8,731 nt of DNA from Candidatus Omnitrophota bacterium (GCA_023247935.1 JAHFFM010000073.1:1-8731); one strand, 5' to 3'. Positions 1 to 7,219 are shown, counted from the stretch's first letter. Program-made: numbers and translations. Notes: a model not told the origin generated them from the sequence alone.

Positions 1-1920
1 GTGGACCGCATCATTGTTCAGCTTCCGGGTGTCACGGATCGCGAAAGAGCTCTCGCTTTGCTGGGTAAAACGGCCTTGCTTGAATTTAAATTGGTATCCG
101 ATGATAAAGACCTTTTAAAGCAGGCAATAGACGGAAAAGCACCTCAAGGCTACCGGCTTTATTCTTCAGAGGATGAGCATGGCCAGCTTTTGCTGGAAGA
201 TAAAGTTCTGATGACCGGAAAAGTGATTACGAATGCGGCTGTCAGCTTTGAATCGCAGTTCAATGAGCCTGTTGTCACGCTTGAGTTTAACAGTGAAGGC
301 GCCAAGGAGTTTTCCGATGTAACCGGCGCCAGCGTGGGACGCAGAATCGCCATTGTTTTGGATGACAAGGTCCAATCAGCTCCCGTTGTGAACGAGAGAA
401 TACCTTCAGGCAAAGCGCAGATTACGGGACATTTTGACATGAATTCAGCCAATGATTTGGCTATCGCGCTTCGCGCGGGCGCTCTCCCGGCTCCAATTAT
501 CGTTGAAGAGGAGAGAAATGTTGGCCCCAGCCTAGGCAAAGATTCTGTTGACCAAGGCATTCGAGCCTCGATGGTGGGTTTTTCTTCCGTTTTTATGTTT
601 ATGTTGGTGTATTACCTTTTTGGCGGTCTTGTCGCGAACATCGCTTTGGTTTTGAACGTTATTCTGGTGATGGCGGGTTTAAGTTATTTCCACGCAACTT
701 TGACCTTGCCGGGTATTGCCGGTACCGTGCTGACGGTTGGTATGGCTGTTGACGCGAACGTGCTTATATTTGAGCGTATTCGTGAAGAAAGAGCGCTCAA
801 CAAGCCCATGGCTTCAGCTTTGATTGCCGGATATAAGAAAGCTTTTTCGACTATTCTTGACGCGCATTCGACCACGTTGATCACTGCGGCTATTCTTTAT
901 TATATCGGCAGCGGCCCGATCAAAGGTTTTGCGTTGACGCTCACGATCGGCATTATCGCCAGCTTATTTACCAGCATTTTTGTGACCCGTGCTATTTTTG
1001 ATTTGATTCTTGTGAAGGGCGGGTTGGGTGATTTGAAGATGCTTCATATTTTGAAATCATTGCCGCATATTGATTATCTTAAGATTCGTAAATTTTGCTA
1101 CGCGATTTCCCTTGTTCTGGCTTTGGTAGGTCTTTACGCCTGCTTTAAACGGGGTGATAAATTGTTCGGCGTTGAGTTTACCGGCGGAACAATGCAGGAG
1201 TACCGTTTTCAAAAGCCTGTTTCTGCCGATGCTTTGCGTAAGGCCTTGTCGGAGGCGGGTTATGGGACGGCTACGATCCAGATAGCCGGAGACGATAATC
1301 AGGTGATTATCCGGTCGGGCCAGGGCTCTGAAAAGCCTATTCAGGAAAAGATTAAAAACGATTTTCCGGATAATCCCTATGAAGTTTTACGTTTGGAAAG
1401 TGTTGGACCGGTTGTTGGAAATGAGATGAAGTCTAAGGCTTTTTGGGCCGTTGCTTTGTCCTTAGCCGGAATCTGGATGTATGTGGTGTTCCGGTTCGAT
1501 TTCCGTTTCGCGTTCGGAGCTATTCTATCTCTATTTCATGACGCATTGACAACGATTGGTTTGGTGGCGCTTTCAGGCCGGGAATTTTCAGTTCCGGTAC
1601 TCGCCGCGATCCTGACTATCTTGGGTTACTCCATCAATGACACGATTGTTATTTTTGACCGTATCCGCGAAAGAAGGCGGTTGGGTATTCGTGAAACGTT
1701 TGCGGAGTCGGTAAATATGAGCGTGAACCAAACGTTGTCGCGCACCATTTTAACGACTTTGACCGTGTTCATGGTTATCGTGGCTTTGTATTTCTTCGGC
1801 GGTGAAGTTATCAATGACTTTGCTTTCACCATGCTGGTCGGAGTTATCAGCGGAACGTATTCGACAGTGTACATCGCCGCGCCCGTTCTTGTGGATTGGC
1901 CGGGATCCAAGAAAAAATAA
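1..1920 (+). CDS. secDF: Protein translocase subunit SecDF (fused SecD-SecF), 5'-truncated by the window edge
   Basis: This is an RND-type accessory subunit of the Sec translocon, which uses proton motive force to help pull exported proteins across the inner membrane. The 639 visible residues begin inside the SecD periplasmic domain: RIIVQLPGV at 3-11 and GKTALLEFKLV at 22-32 are interior SecD motifs, so the GTG at base 1 is a valine codon and roughly 150 N-terminal residues, including TM1, lie upstream. The SecD membrane half runs from about 190 to 340 and carries the signature AVDANVLIFERIREE (249-263). The SecF half starts near 352, with GVEFTGGT (390-397) and LGYSINDTIVIFDRIRE (541-557). 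No stop or start separates the halves, so the fusion is real. Separate secD and secF genes are common, but fused SecDF also occurs, for example in Bacillus and Chlamydia. The gene stops three bases before recJ and is probably cotranscribed with it. Confidence 0.96.
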   Translation: MDRIIVQLPGVTDRERALALLGKTALLEFKLVSDDKDLLKQAIDGKAPQGYRLYSSEDEHGQLLLEDKVLMTGKVITNAAVSFESQFNEPVVTLEFNSEGAKEFSDVTGASVGRRIAIVLDDKVQSAPVVNERIPSGKAQITGHFDMNSANDLAIALRAGALPAPIIVEEERNVGPSLGKDSVDQGIRASMVGFSSVFMFMLVYYLFGGLVANIALVLNVILVMAGLSYFHATLTLPGIAGTVLTVGMAVDANVLIFERIREERALNKPMASALIAGYKKAFSTILDAHSTTLITAAILYYIGSGPIKGFALTLTIGIIASLFTSIFVTRAIFDLILVKGGLGDLKMLHILKSLPHIDYLKIRKFCYAISLVLALVGLYACFKRGDKLFGVEFTGGTMQEYRFQKPVSADALRKALSEAGYGTATIQIAGDDNQVIIRSGQGSEKPIQEKIKNDFPDNPYEVLRLESVGPVVGNEMKSKAFWAVALSLAGIWMYVVFRFDFRFAFGAILSLFHDALTTIGLVALSGREFSVPVLAAILTILGYSINDTIVIFDRIRERRRLGIRETFAESVNMSVNQTLSRTILTTLTVFMVIVALYFFGGEVINDFAFTMLVGVISGTYSTVYIAAPVLVDWPGSKKK

Positions 1921-1923
1921 TTC

Positions 1924-3636
1924 ATGCGCGCGTGGGCCGTTCATCCTCCGGTTGAGGAGGCGGCTGAATTTGCAAAACGTTTAGCCATTCATCCGATTGT
2001 CGCGTCTATTCTTCTTAGACGCGGTCTTCGCTCCGAAGTTGAAATCAAGCGCTATCTTGAGCCTTCCTTTGAGGACTTGGAAAGTCCGTTCGCGTTTACC
2101 GACATGGCAAAGGCCGTGCAGCGCATCCGCCAGGCAATTTCCGCATCCGAAAAAATTTTAATCTACGGGGATTATGATGTGGACGGGATTACCGCCAGCG
2201 CTATTTTATATCCGATTTTGAAATCCTTGGGCGCTGACGTGGAAATTCATTTACCGCATCGTGTTCTTGAGGGTTATGGTTTAAATATCAACTCTTTGTC
2301 TGAGTGGATGAAGCGTAAGGTTAAGCTTGTGATCACGGTGGATAACGGGATCACAGGTTTGGAACAAATCCGATACCTGAAGCGGGAAGGGGCGGATGTG
2401 ATTATTGTGGATCATCATGTGCCGAAGGAAGAAGTGCCTCCGGCGGACGCCATTATCAGCGGCGCCATACCCGGAAAAGGAAATCCGGATTCACCCCTGG
2501 CCGCTTGCGGTCTTGCGTTTAAGCTTGGCTGGGCTTTGTTTGAGGACTATAAGCGCGTCGAAGATTATCTGGATTTAGTTACTCTTGGCACGGTGGCTGA
2601 TTTGGCGCCCTTGGAAGGGGATAACCGTGTTTTGCTCAAGTGGGGACTCCCTAAGCTTTCCTCTTCAAAACGCCCTGGCTTGCGCGCGCTCATGGAAGTT
2701 TCGGATATTCATCCTCATTATTTGACCTATCGTGACATTGCTTTTGGATTGGGTCCCCGAATCAATGCGGCGGGCCGGATGAGCTCGCCAAGCCACGCCT
2801 TCCGTCTTTTAACAACCGATAATTTTTTGGAAGCCCGAAATCTAGCGCAGGTGTTGGATGCAGGAAACCGCCAACGTCAAAAAGTGGAAGCCGACGCCTA
2901 TCGTGAGGCCGCGAATTTTGTCGAAAATAAATTATCCAAAGACGACAGGTATGTGATTGTGGTGGAAAATGAAAATTGGCACGAGGGCGTTCTTGGGATC
3001 GTGGCGTCGCGGCTTGTTGAGCGCTTCCAAAGGCCTTCCATTGTCATTTCTTTTCCGCATGAAATTCAGGATGCCGCTGCCGAGGCAAAAAAAATCGGGA
3101 AAGGCTCCGGACGGTCCATAGCCGGTTTTTCTCTTTTTAGCCATATCTTGCAATACGAAAATTTGTTAGAAAAATTTGGCGGTCATGCGCAGGCCTGCGG
3201 TTTAAGCATTCGACAGGAAAAGGTGGCGGATTTCAGGAAAAAGCTAAACGAATCAGCAAAGCTTTTTTTTGAAGGGCGGCAGGAAGCGGCTTCTTTATGG
3301 ATAGAGGCGGAAGTGGAGCCTTCTCAGCTGGATTTAAAACTCCTCAAAGACCTTGAAAAGATAGCGCCTTTTGGGCCAGGAAATCCAAAGCCTTTATTTG
3401 TTTCCCGCGGCATGAAAGTAAAAGGCCAAATTAAAAAAAGAGGCAAGGATACGCTCCAATGCTGGATGTCCGATTCCCGCGAAAAATCAACTTGCGAGGT
3501 GGTTGGTTTTCGTTCTTTTGAGCGCTGGCAGGCGTGTATTCAAACTAAGCAGGAATTTGATATTGTTTACCAGCCGACAATTAAAAATTTTAATGGCATT
3601 GAATCTATTCAGCTGGAATTGGAGAGTTGGCAATAA
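1924..3636 (+). CDS. recJ: Single-stranded-DNA-specific 5'-3' exonuclease RecJ
   Basis: RecJ degrades ssDNA 5' to 3' with Mn/Mg in recombination (RecFOR), base excision and mismatch repair. At 570 residues it is close to the E. coli protein (577) and lacks the long C-terminal extension of Bacillus RecJ. The DHH phosphoesterase motifs are all present: YGDYDVDGIT (81-90; D83, D85, D87), TVDNGI (138-143; D140), VDHHVP (162-167; D163, H164, H165) and GTVAD (222-226; D226). GLGPRINAAGRM (275-286) is typical of the family. The DHHA1 domain has GVLGIVASRLVE (355-366), GSGRSIAGFS (394-403) and GGHAQACG (419-426). Residues about 460-567 fit the RecJ OB fold, with APFGPGNPKP at 481-490. No key residue is missing. 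The ATG lies three bases after the secDF stop with no convincing Shine-Dalgarno, which suggests translational coupling. secDF-recJ adjacency is also seen in Firmicutes. Confidence 0.96.
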   Translation: MRAWAVHPPVEEAAEFAKRLAIHPIVASILLRRGLRSEVEIKRYLEPSFEDLESPFAFTDMAKAVQRIRQAISASEKILIYGDYDVDGITASAILYPILKSLGADVEIHLPHRVLEGYGLNINSLSEWMKRKVKLVITVDNGITGLEQIRYLKREGADVIIVDHHVPKEEVPPADAIISGAIPGKGNPDSPLAACGLAFKLGWALFEDYKRVEDYLDLVTLGTVADLAPLEGDNRVLLKWGLPKLSSSKRPGLRALMEVSDIHPHYLTYRDIAFGLGPRINAAGRMSSPSHAFRLLTTDNFLEARNLAQVLDAGNRQRQKVEADAYREAANFVENKLSKDDRYVIVVENENWHEGVLGIVASRLVERFQRPSIVISFPHEIQDAAAEAKKIGKGSGRSIAGFSLFSHILQYENLLEKFGGHAQACGLSIRQEKVADFRKKLNESAKLFFEGRQEAASLWIEAEVEPSQLDLKLLKDLEKIAPFGPGNPKPLFVSRGMKVKGQIKKRGKDTLQCWMSDSREKSTCEVVGFRSFERWQACIQTKQEFDIVYQPTIKNFNGIESIQLELESWQ

Positions 3637-3669
3637 AATAAGGACGCGGCAGTTAACCGCGCCCTTATT
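3637..3669 (-). terminator. Hairpin terminator between convergent recJ and rpmB
   Basis: A 13-bp stem (3637-3649 with 3657-3669) closes on a 7-base loop. Read on the minus strand every position pairs, with one G-U wobble at 3644/3662, and the stem runs into a U-rich tail (UUAUUUUAUUG). Read on the plus strand the same position is an A-C mismatch and the tail is GTAAAAG. It therefore suits rpmB best (16 bases after its stop), while probably also ending the recJ transcript, whose stop codon lies directly against the stem. Confidence 0.8.
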
Positions 3670-3684
3670 GTAAAAGACGTGTAA

Positions 3685-3951
3685 TTAAGCGGTGGTCGTG
3701 GCAGGTTTCCAGGTTCTTTTTGGAGCCTTTTTAACCTTGCCGGAAGACAAATAGCTGGCCGCAACGCGAACGCGTTTAACGGTGCCGTTTTCGTCAATGA
3801 TTTTTACCGTTTGAAGATTGGGTAGAAAACGACGACGGGTAATACCCGTTGTTTTTAAGCCGATACCGCCGGATTTTTTGGAAATACCACGGGTGGTAAT
3901 TCTCTTACCCATGCGCGGTTTTTTGCCTGTAAAATAACAAACTCTAGACAT
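3685..3951 (-). CDS. rpmB: 50S ribosomal protein L28 (bL28)
   Basis: L28 is a small basic protein of the large ribosomal subunit. The 88-residue product opens with SRVCYFTGKKPRMG (2-15), the usual L28 N-terminus with a single Cys at position 5, so it is the form without a zinc knuckle. RRRFLPNLQTV (39-49) is the conserved core. Between them lies RGISKKSGGIGLKTTG (21-36), an insert relative to the E. coli type that resembles chlamydial L28 as I recall it. The C-terminus is lysine-rich (KVKKAPKRTWK) and ends in a Thr-rich tail. The start is fixed by an AGGAG ribosome binding site at 3957-3961, five bases from the ATG. It is divergent from recG and convergent with recJ. rpmB near recG is a recurrent arrangement (in Bacillus with two genes between them). 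Confidence 0.95.
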   Translation of the reverse strand: MSRVCYFTGKKPRMGKRITTRGISKKSGGIGLKTTGITRRRFLPNLQTVKIIDENGTVKRVRVAASYLSSGKVKKAPKRTWKPATTTA

Positions 3952-3970
3952 TGATTCTCCTAAGAAAGAC

Positions 3971-3976
3971 TATTAT
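3971..3976 (+). promoter_or_regulatory. Putative -10 element of recG, placed for a leaderless transcript
   Basis: TATTAT lies six bases upstream of the recG ATG (3983), so the predicted transcription start falls on or next to the start codon. No good -35 sits at 17 bp: TTGATT (3951-3956) is 14 bp away and TAGACA (3945-3950) is 20 bp away. The absence of any Shine-Dalgarno just before recG makes a leaderless start plausible. It overlaps the rpmB -10 by two bases. Confidence 0.4.
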
Positions 3977-4003
3977 CGTATCATGCAGACCTTGAAAACG
4001 CAA
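3975..4003 (-). promoter_or_regulatory. Putative sigma-70 promoter of rpmB, overlapping the recG start
   Basis: On the minus strand a -35 TTGCGT (3998-4003) is separated by exactly 17 bases from a -10 TACGAT (3975-3980), which is preceded by the extended -10 element TGA (3981-3983). Transcription would start near 3968, giving a leader of about 17 bases that just holds the AGGAG of rpmB. The promoter therefore lies across the first codons of recG. It is found by pattern only. Confidence 0.55.
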
Positions 4004-6058
4004 GAATTGGACATTCCGGTCCGGTATCTCAAAGGCGTGGGTCCCGAAAAGGAGAAAATCCTCAAAAAACTGGATATTTTGAGCCTGGAGGACCTCTTTT
4101 TTTGGTTCCCCAGACGCCATGAAAACAGGCAGCCTCTTAAATCCATAAGCCAGATAGAGGGCCTTGATAAGGAGTGTGTTAGTGCCAAAATTGAAAGCCG
4201 CAGCATGCTGCGGTTGGGGCATGGGCGACTCTCCGTATTTAAAGCCTTGTTGAGAGATGGCAGGAACACCCTTTTTGTCGTTTATTATCATCAAACTTAT
4301 TTAGCTCAGGTTTTTAAACCCGGCGCTTATGCGGTGCTGTATGGGAAGGCGGAAAAGAAAGGCCGCCATTTCGAAATGATTCACCCGGAGTATGAAATAT
4401 TTTCCGGCGCTGCTTTAGAAAAAACAGCGCATCACGGCCGGCTTGTACCTGTTTACCCGCTTACCGAGGATTTGACTCAAAAAAGCCTCCGGCAAATTAT
4501 TTTTGACGCCTTGGAAAACCACCGCGAAAACATCAGGGAGTTTTTGCCTGAAAAAGCCAGGCGAGTCCTTTCTCTCTGTGACGTTTCTTTTGCTTTAACC
4601 CAAATTCATTTTCCGGATAACGAAGCTTCTTATCAGAGGGCTTATAACCGGCTGGTTTTTGATGAGTTCTTTTTTTTGCAGTTGGATATTGGTCTTAAAA
4701 GACTTCAAATCCGGGAAAATAATCCCGAAATGGTTCATGGGGCGCCTCTTTCGGAAGTCATGAAATTTACCGAGTCTCTCCCGTTTGAATTAACGGAAGG
4801 GCAGAGAAATGCGGTTCGAGATATTTTGTCTGACATGCAAACCAGCCAGCCCATGAACCGCTTGGTGCAGGGCGATGTGGGAAGCGGAAAGACGGCGGTT
4901 GCCGCCGCGGCTTTGTATTACACGGTTTTAAGCGGATTTCAGGGCGCTTTGATGGCGCCCACGGAAGTCCTGGCTCAGCAGCTTTACCTGAATCTTATCC
5001 GTTTCCTTGAACCTAACGGGGTTCGTATCGGTTATTTGGCTCAAGAGGCTTCCGCGCAGGACAAGAGCCGTATTTATCAAGAGCTTGCCTTGGGTGGTCT
5101 TTCTGTTGTAGTGGGCACGCATGCGCTTCTGGAAGAAAAAGTAAAATTTAAAAATTTAGGGCTGGCGGTGGTGGATGAGCAGCATAAATTCGGAGTTTTG
5201 CAGAGAGAAACATTGCGTAAAAAAAGCGGGAAAAACAGTCATTTTCTTTTGATGACGGCAACGCCTATTCCGCAAACTTTGGCTATGACCTTGTATGGCG
5301 ACATGGATGTTTCAGTTGTGGCAGGCAGGCCAAAAGGACGCGGCATTGTGCAAACACTATGGTTTCAAAATCAAGAAAGACGCTCCGTTTATTCCTGGTG
5401 TAAAAAAATTCTGGAGGAAGGCGGGCAGGCTTTTGTGGTGTGTCCTTTGGTGGATGCCAAGACCATGCGAGGCGTTAAAAGCGCTTCTCAGGTTTACGAG
5501 GAAGCGCAGGAGTTTTTGTCCGGTTTTAAAATAGCTCTTTTGCATGGAAAGATGAAGTCTCAGGAAAAATCCCGCGTGATGCGTCAATTTAAAGAGGGCT
5601 CGATTTTAGCCTTGATTTCAACCGTTGTGGTGGAGGTGGGTGTTGACGTGCCCAATGCGCGGTTTATGATCATTGAAAACGCGGAGAAATTCGGGCTTGC
5701 CCAGCTTCACCAGCTTCGCGGCAGGGTTGGCAGGGGAGCTGGAGATTCGCATTGCGTTCTTCTGTCGGATGCCGCGTCACAGGAAAGCGTCCAGCGCCTC
5801 GAATCTTTTGTGGAAACGGAAAGCGGGTTTGAAATTGCCGAAAAAGATTTGGTTTTACGCGGCGCCGGAGATGGACAAAAACAGCATGGTTTTTTAAAAT
5901 TTAAAATCGGGGATTTGGCAAAGGATAGTGAGATTATGAAAAAAGCAAAAAAAGCGGCGGACGCCTTGATAGAAAAGGACCCGCAGCTTGCTGCGCCGGA
6001 ACACGGGTTGATTAAAGAAAAGCGGCAAAAAAGAAACCAGGACCGGAATAGCCCATGA
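3983..6058 (+). CDS. recG: ATP-dependent DNA helicase RecG
   Basis: RecG is a superfamily 2 dsDNA translocase that remodels stalled forks, Holliday junctions and R-loops. The 691 residues match the E. coli length (693). The N-terminal region (LKGVGPEKEKIL, 16-27; FWFPRRHENR, 40-49) leads into the wedge OB fold at about 60-150. Helicase motifs follow: Q-like LTEGQRNAV (270-278), Walker A GDVGSGKT (297-304), APTEVLAQQ (325-333), GTHALL (378-383), DEQHKFG (398-404), TATPIPQTLA (425-434), LLHGKM (519-524), STVVVEVGVDVPNA (546-559) and QLRGRVGRG (577-585). The following TRG translocation motif is unusual: RGAGDGQKQHG (626-636) is two residues shorter than the usual RGPGxxxGTRQxG. The ATG is the only sensible start, because an in-frame stop lies at 3935 and no start codon lies between. 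No Shine-Dalgarno is visible. It overlaps rsmD by 4 bp. Confidence 0.96.
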   Translation: MQTLKTQELDIPVRYLKGVGPEKEKILKKLDILSLEDLFFWFPRRHENRQPLKSISQIEGLDKECVSAKIESRSMLRLGHGRLSVFKALLRDGRNTLFVVYYHQTYLAQVFKPGAYAVLYGKAEKKGRHFEMIHPEYEIFSGAALEKTAHHGRLVPVYPLTEDLTQKSLRQIIFDALENHRENIREFLPEKARRVLSLCDVSFALTQIHFPDNEASYQRAYNRLVFDEFFFLQLDIGLKRLQIRENNPEMVHGAPLSEVMKFTESLPFELTEGQRNAVRDILSDMQTSQPMNRLVQGDVGSGKTAVAAAALYYTVLSGFQGALMAPTEVLAQQLYLNLIRFLEPNGVRIGYLAQEASAQDKSRIYQELALGGLSVVVGTHALLEEKVKFKNLGLAVVDEQHKFGVLQRETLRKKSGKNSHFLLMTATPIPQTLAMTLYGDMDVSVVAGRPKGRGIVQTLWFQNQERRSVYSWCKKILEEGGQAFVVCPLVDAKTMRGVKSASQVYEEAQEFLSGFKIALLHGKMKSQEKSRVMRQFKEGSILALISTVVVEVGVDVPNARFMIIENAEKFGLAQLHQLRGRVGRGAGDSHCVLLSDAASQESVQRLESFVETESGFEIAEKDLVLRGAGDGQKQHGFLKFKIGDLAKDSEIMKKAKKAADALIEKDPQLAAPEHGLIKEKRQKRNQDRNSP

Positions 6059-6645
6059 AAATCCTGACAGGTTCTTTAAAGGGCCGCAATATTCCTTTTT
6101 ATCCGGGCAAAGGTCCGCACGACGAGCTTTTGCGTCCCACCTCCGACAAAGTCCGTAAAGCGATTTTTGATACGCTGAGAGAATTTGTGAGCGGCGAAAA
6201 CGTGTTAGATTTGTATAGCGGCACGGGGGCTATGGGGCTTGAGGCGCTTTCGCAGGAAGCGGCTTTTGTGGTTTTTGTAGAAAAGGAAAGAGAGCGAGCC
6301 GAAAGAATCCGGAAAACAACGGAAGAATGGGGTTTGTCCGGCCGCGCTGAAATTTTTTGTCAGGACGCATTTATAAGCATTAAAAAATTGAAGAGCAGTC
6401 AAAGGAATTTTGGTTTGATATTTGCGGACCCGCCATACGGAGATGTGTCAGGCGTCAGAATTCTTACGGAGCTTCTAGGTGCCGAGCTTATTCTTGAAAA
6501 TGGATTTGTGGTTGTGGAGACGGGGAAGCGCGAAGATTTGCCGGAAAAAATACGCGATTTGATACGGATTCGTGATAAAAAGTATGGACAAACCCGCATT
6601 GCCATTTTTCAAAGGCAGCCTCAAGACAGAAGGGATAATTTCTAG
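6055..6645 (+). CDS. rsmD: 16S rRNA (guanine(966)-N(2))-methyltransferase RsmD
   Basis: RsmD uses S-adenosylmethionine to methylate N2 of G966 (E. coli numbering) of 16S rRNA in the assembled small subunit. The 196 residues are the normal family length. The start MKILTGSLKGRNI resembles the family's opening, followed by LRPTSDKVRKAIFDTL (26-41). The SAM-binding loop is VLDLYSGTGAMGLEALS (50-66), with FVEKE (74-78) as the acidic ribose-binding strand. The N-methyltransferase motif IV is DPPYG (125-129), in FADPPYG. The ATG overlaps the recG stop as ATGA and has only a distant AGGA upstream, so translation is probably coupled to recG. coaD, a frequent neighbour of rsmD, is not here. The stop TAG is part of a CTAG palindrome shared with the convergent PilZ gene. 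Confidence 0.93.
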   Translation: MKILTGSLKGRNIPFYPGKGPHDELLRPTSDKVRKAIFDTLREFVSGENVLDLYSGTGAMGLEALSQEAAFVVFVEKERERAERIRKTTEEWGLSGRAEIFCQDAFISIKKLKSSQRNFGLIFADPPYGDVSGVRILTELLGAELILENGFVVVETGKREDLPEKIRDLIRIRDKKYGQTRIAIFQRQPQDRRDNF

Positions 6646-7064
6646 TTTTCAGCCGAGGAATTTGGGTTATTTTTTTCGGGATCTTTTATTAAGTCTTTGA
6701 CGATATGGGGACGAAAAGGCATTTTTTCCAAAAGCGCCTGATACTGAAACCCCTCAATAACCGCCTCATCTTCTGATTTTATGTTTACAAAACGGACGCC
6801 CATTTCATACTTTCCCAAATGGGGCAATTCCACGATCCAAGCCGGAACCACTTGTGCTTCAATGGTTTGGTGAGAAGGCAGTGGAAGATAGATATACAAC
6901 CGGTTTTCCAGGGGAACGAAATTGTCAAATCTGATTTTGATGCCGCCGCGGGAAATGTTTTTTACAACGGCTGTTTCAATGCGGCCGGGGTTTTCGGAAT
7001 CCAAATTACGGAATGACGAAAAAAGTTCGCACTCGACTCTTATGGAATTTCTTCGCTCAACCAT
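6642..7064 (-). CDS. PilZ domain protein, probable c-di-GMP receptor
   Basis: The 140-residue soluble protein consists of one PilZ domain (about 3-110) and a polar tail (about 111-140, ending NNPNSSAEN). Both c-di-GMP binding motifs are intact: RNSIR (R5 and R9, the RxxxR motif) and NISRGG (36-41, the D/NxSxxG motif). The strand pattern after them, with PAWIVELP (74-81) and YEMGVRFVNI (86-95), is typical. There is no signal peptide or transmembrane segment, so it should act in the cytoplasm, for instance on motility, pili, polysaccharide export or gene expression; the sequence does not say which. The start is supported by AAGGA at 7071-7075, six bases before the ATG. It is divergent from a diguanylate cyclase gene, which suggests both ends of one signalling circuit. 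Ligand binding is inferred from the motifs. Confidence 0.9.
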   Translation of the reverse strand: MVERRNSIRVECELFSSFRNLDSENPGRIETAVVKNISRGGIKIRFDNFVPLENRLYIYLPLPSHQTIEAQVVPAWIVELPHLGKYEMGVRFVNIKSEDEAVIEGFQYQALLEKMPFRPHIVKDLIKDPEKNNPNSSAEN

Positions 7065-7091
7065 GATAATTCCTTAATAAGTCTGCAAAGA

Positions 7092-7121
7092 TTTACCTGC
7101 ACCCACTATAAATTTTACCTG
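7092..7121. repeat. Tandem TTTACCTG pair, candidate operator in the PilZ promoter
   Basis: TTTACCTG occurs at 7092-7099 and 7114-7121, 22 bp apart start to start, which is about two helical turns. One copy overlaps the PilZ -10 and the other lies in the early leader. An 8-base repeat can arise by chance in a region this size, so an operator role is only a suggestion. Confidence 0.3.
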
Positions 7122-7140
7122 TTTTGAGAACCGGTTTCAA
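7112..7140 (-). promoter_or_regulatory. Putative sigma-70 promoter of the PilZ gene
   Basis: On the minus strand TTGAAA (-35, 7135-7140) and TAAAAT (-10, 7112-7117) are separated by exactly 17 bases. The start would lie near 7105, giving a leader of about 41 bases that includes the AAGGA site. The -35 is part of an imperfect palindrome (7124-7140), and the -10 overlaps one copy of a repeated TTTACCTG. Confidence 0.6.
7124..7140. repeat. Imperfect palindrome over the PilZ -35 region
   Basis: TTGAGAACCGGTTTCAA forms an inverted repeat (TTGA, AACC / GGTT, TCAA) with a single unpaired G at 7128. It covers the PilZ -35 and lies 18 bp from the -35 of the diguanylate cyclase gene, so a dimeric regulator here could act on both. 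No known regulator is recognised. Confidence 0.3.
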
Positions 7141-7157
7141 GGGAGGGAATATGTTTT

Positions 7158-7186
7158 TTGACGAAAATGCTAGGTTGTGTTAAAAC
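7158..7186 (+). promoter_or_regulatory. Putative sigma-70 promoter of the diguanylate cyclase gene
   Basis: TTGACG (-35, 7158-7163) and TAAAAC (-10, 7181-7186) are separated by 17 bases, and TGT (7178-7180) gives an extended -10. The predicted start near 7193 leaves a leader of about 27 bases carrying GGGAGG. The promoter points away from the PilZ promoter, with 17 bp between the two -35 boxes. Confidence 0.55.
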
Positions 7187-7204
7187 AAAGTGATATTGTT
7201 TTTC

Positions 7205-7210
7205 GGGAGG
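7205..7210 (+). promoter_or_regulatory. Ribosome binding site that sets the diguanylate cyclase start
   Basis: GGGAGG lies nine bases before the ATG at 7220. An in-frame GTG at 7190 would add ten residues but has no comparable site and lies upstream of the predicted transcription start, so 7220 is preferred. Confidence 0.75.
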
Positions 7211-7219
7211 TTTTCAAGT

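Noticed and set aside
1..3. GTG at base 1 as a true start of secDF
   Set aside because: The following residues (RIIVQLPGV, GKTALLEFKLV) are interior SecD motifs, and the first transmembrane segment is missing, so the gene is cut by the window edge.
159..560. 133-codon open frame antisense to secDF
   Set aside because: It lies wholly inside a well-supported gene on the other strand, has no recognisable motif and no ribosome site.
3944..4294. 116-codon minus-strand open frame over the recG start
   Set aside because: It is antisense to conserved RecG N-terminal sequence and overlaps the rpmB start and promoter; no family is recognisable.
7190..7219. Longer GTG start for the diguanylate cyclase
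   Set aside because: It lacks a ribosome site and precedes the predicted transcription start; ATG 7220 has GGGAGG at good spacing.
7065..7219. c-di-GMP (GEMM) riboswitch between the PilZ and GGDEF genes
   Set aside because: The predicted leaders are only about 41 and 27 bases, too short for the aptamer, and I see no GEMM-like conserved core.
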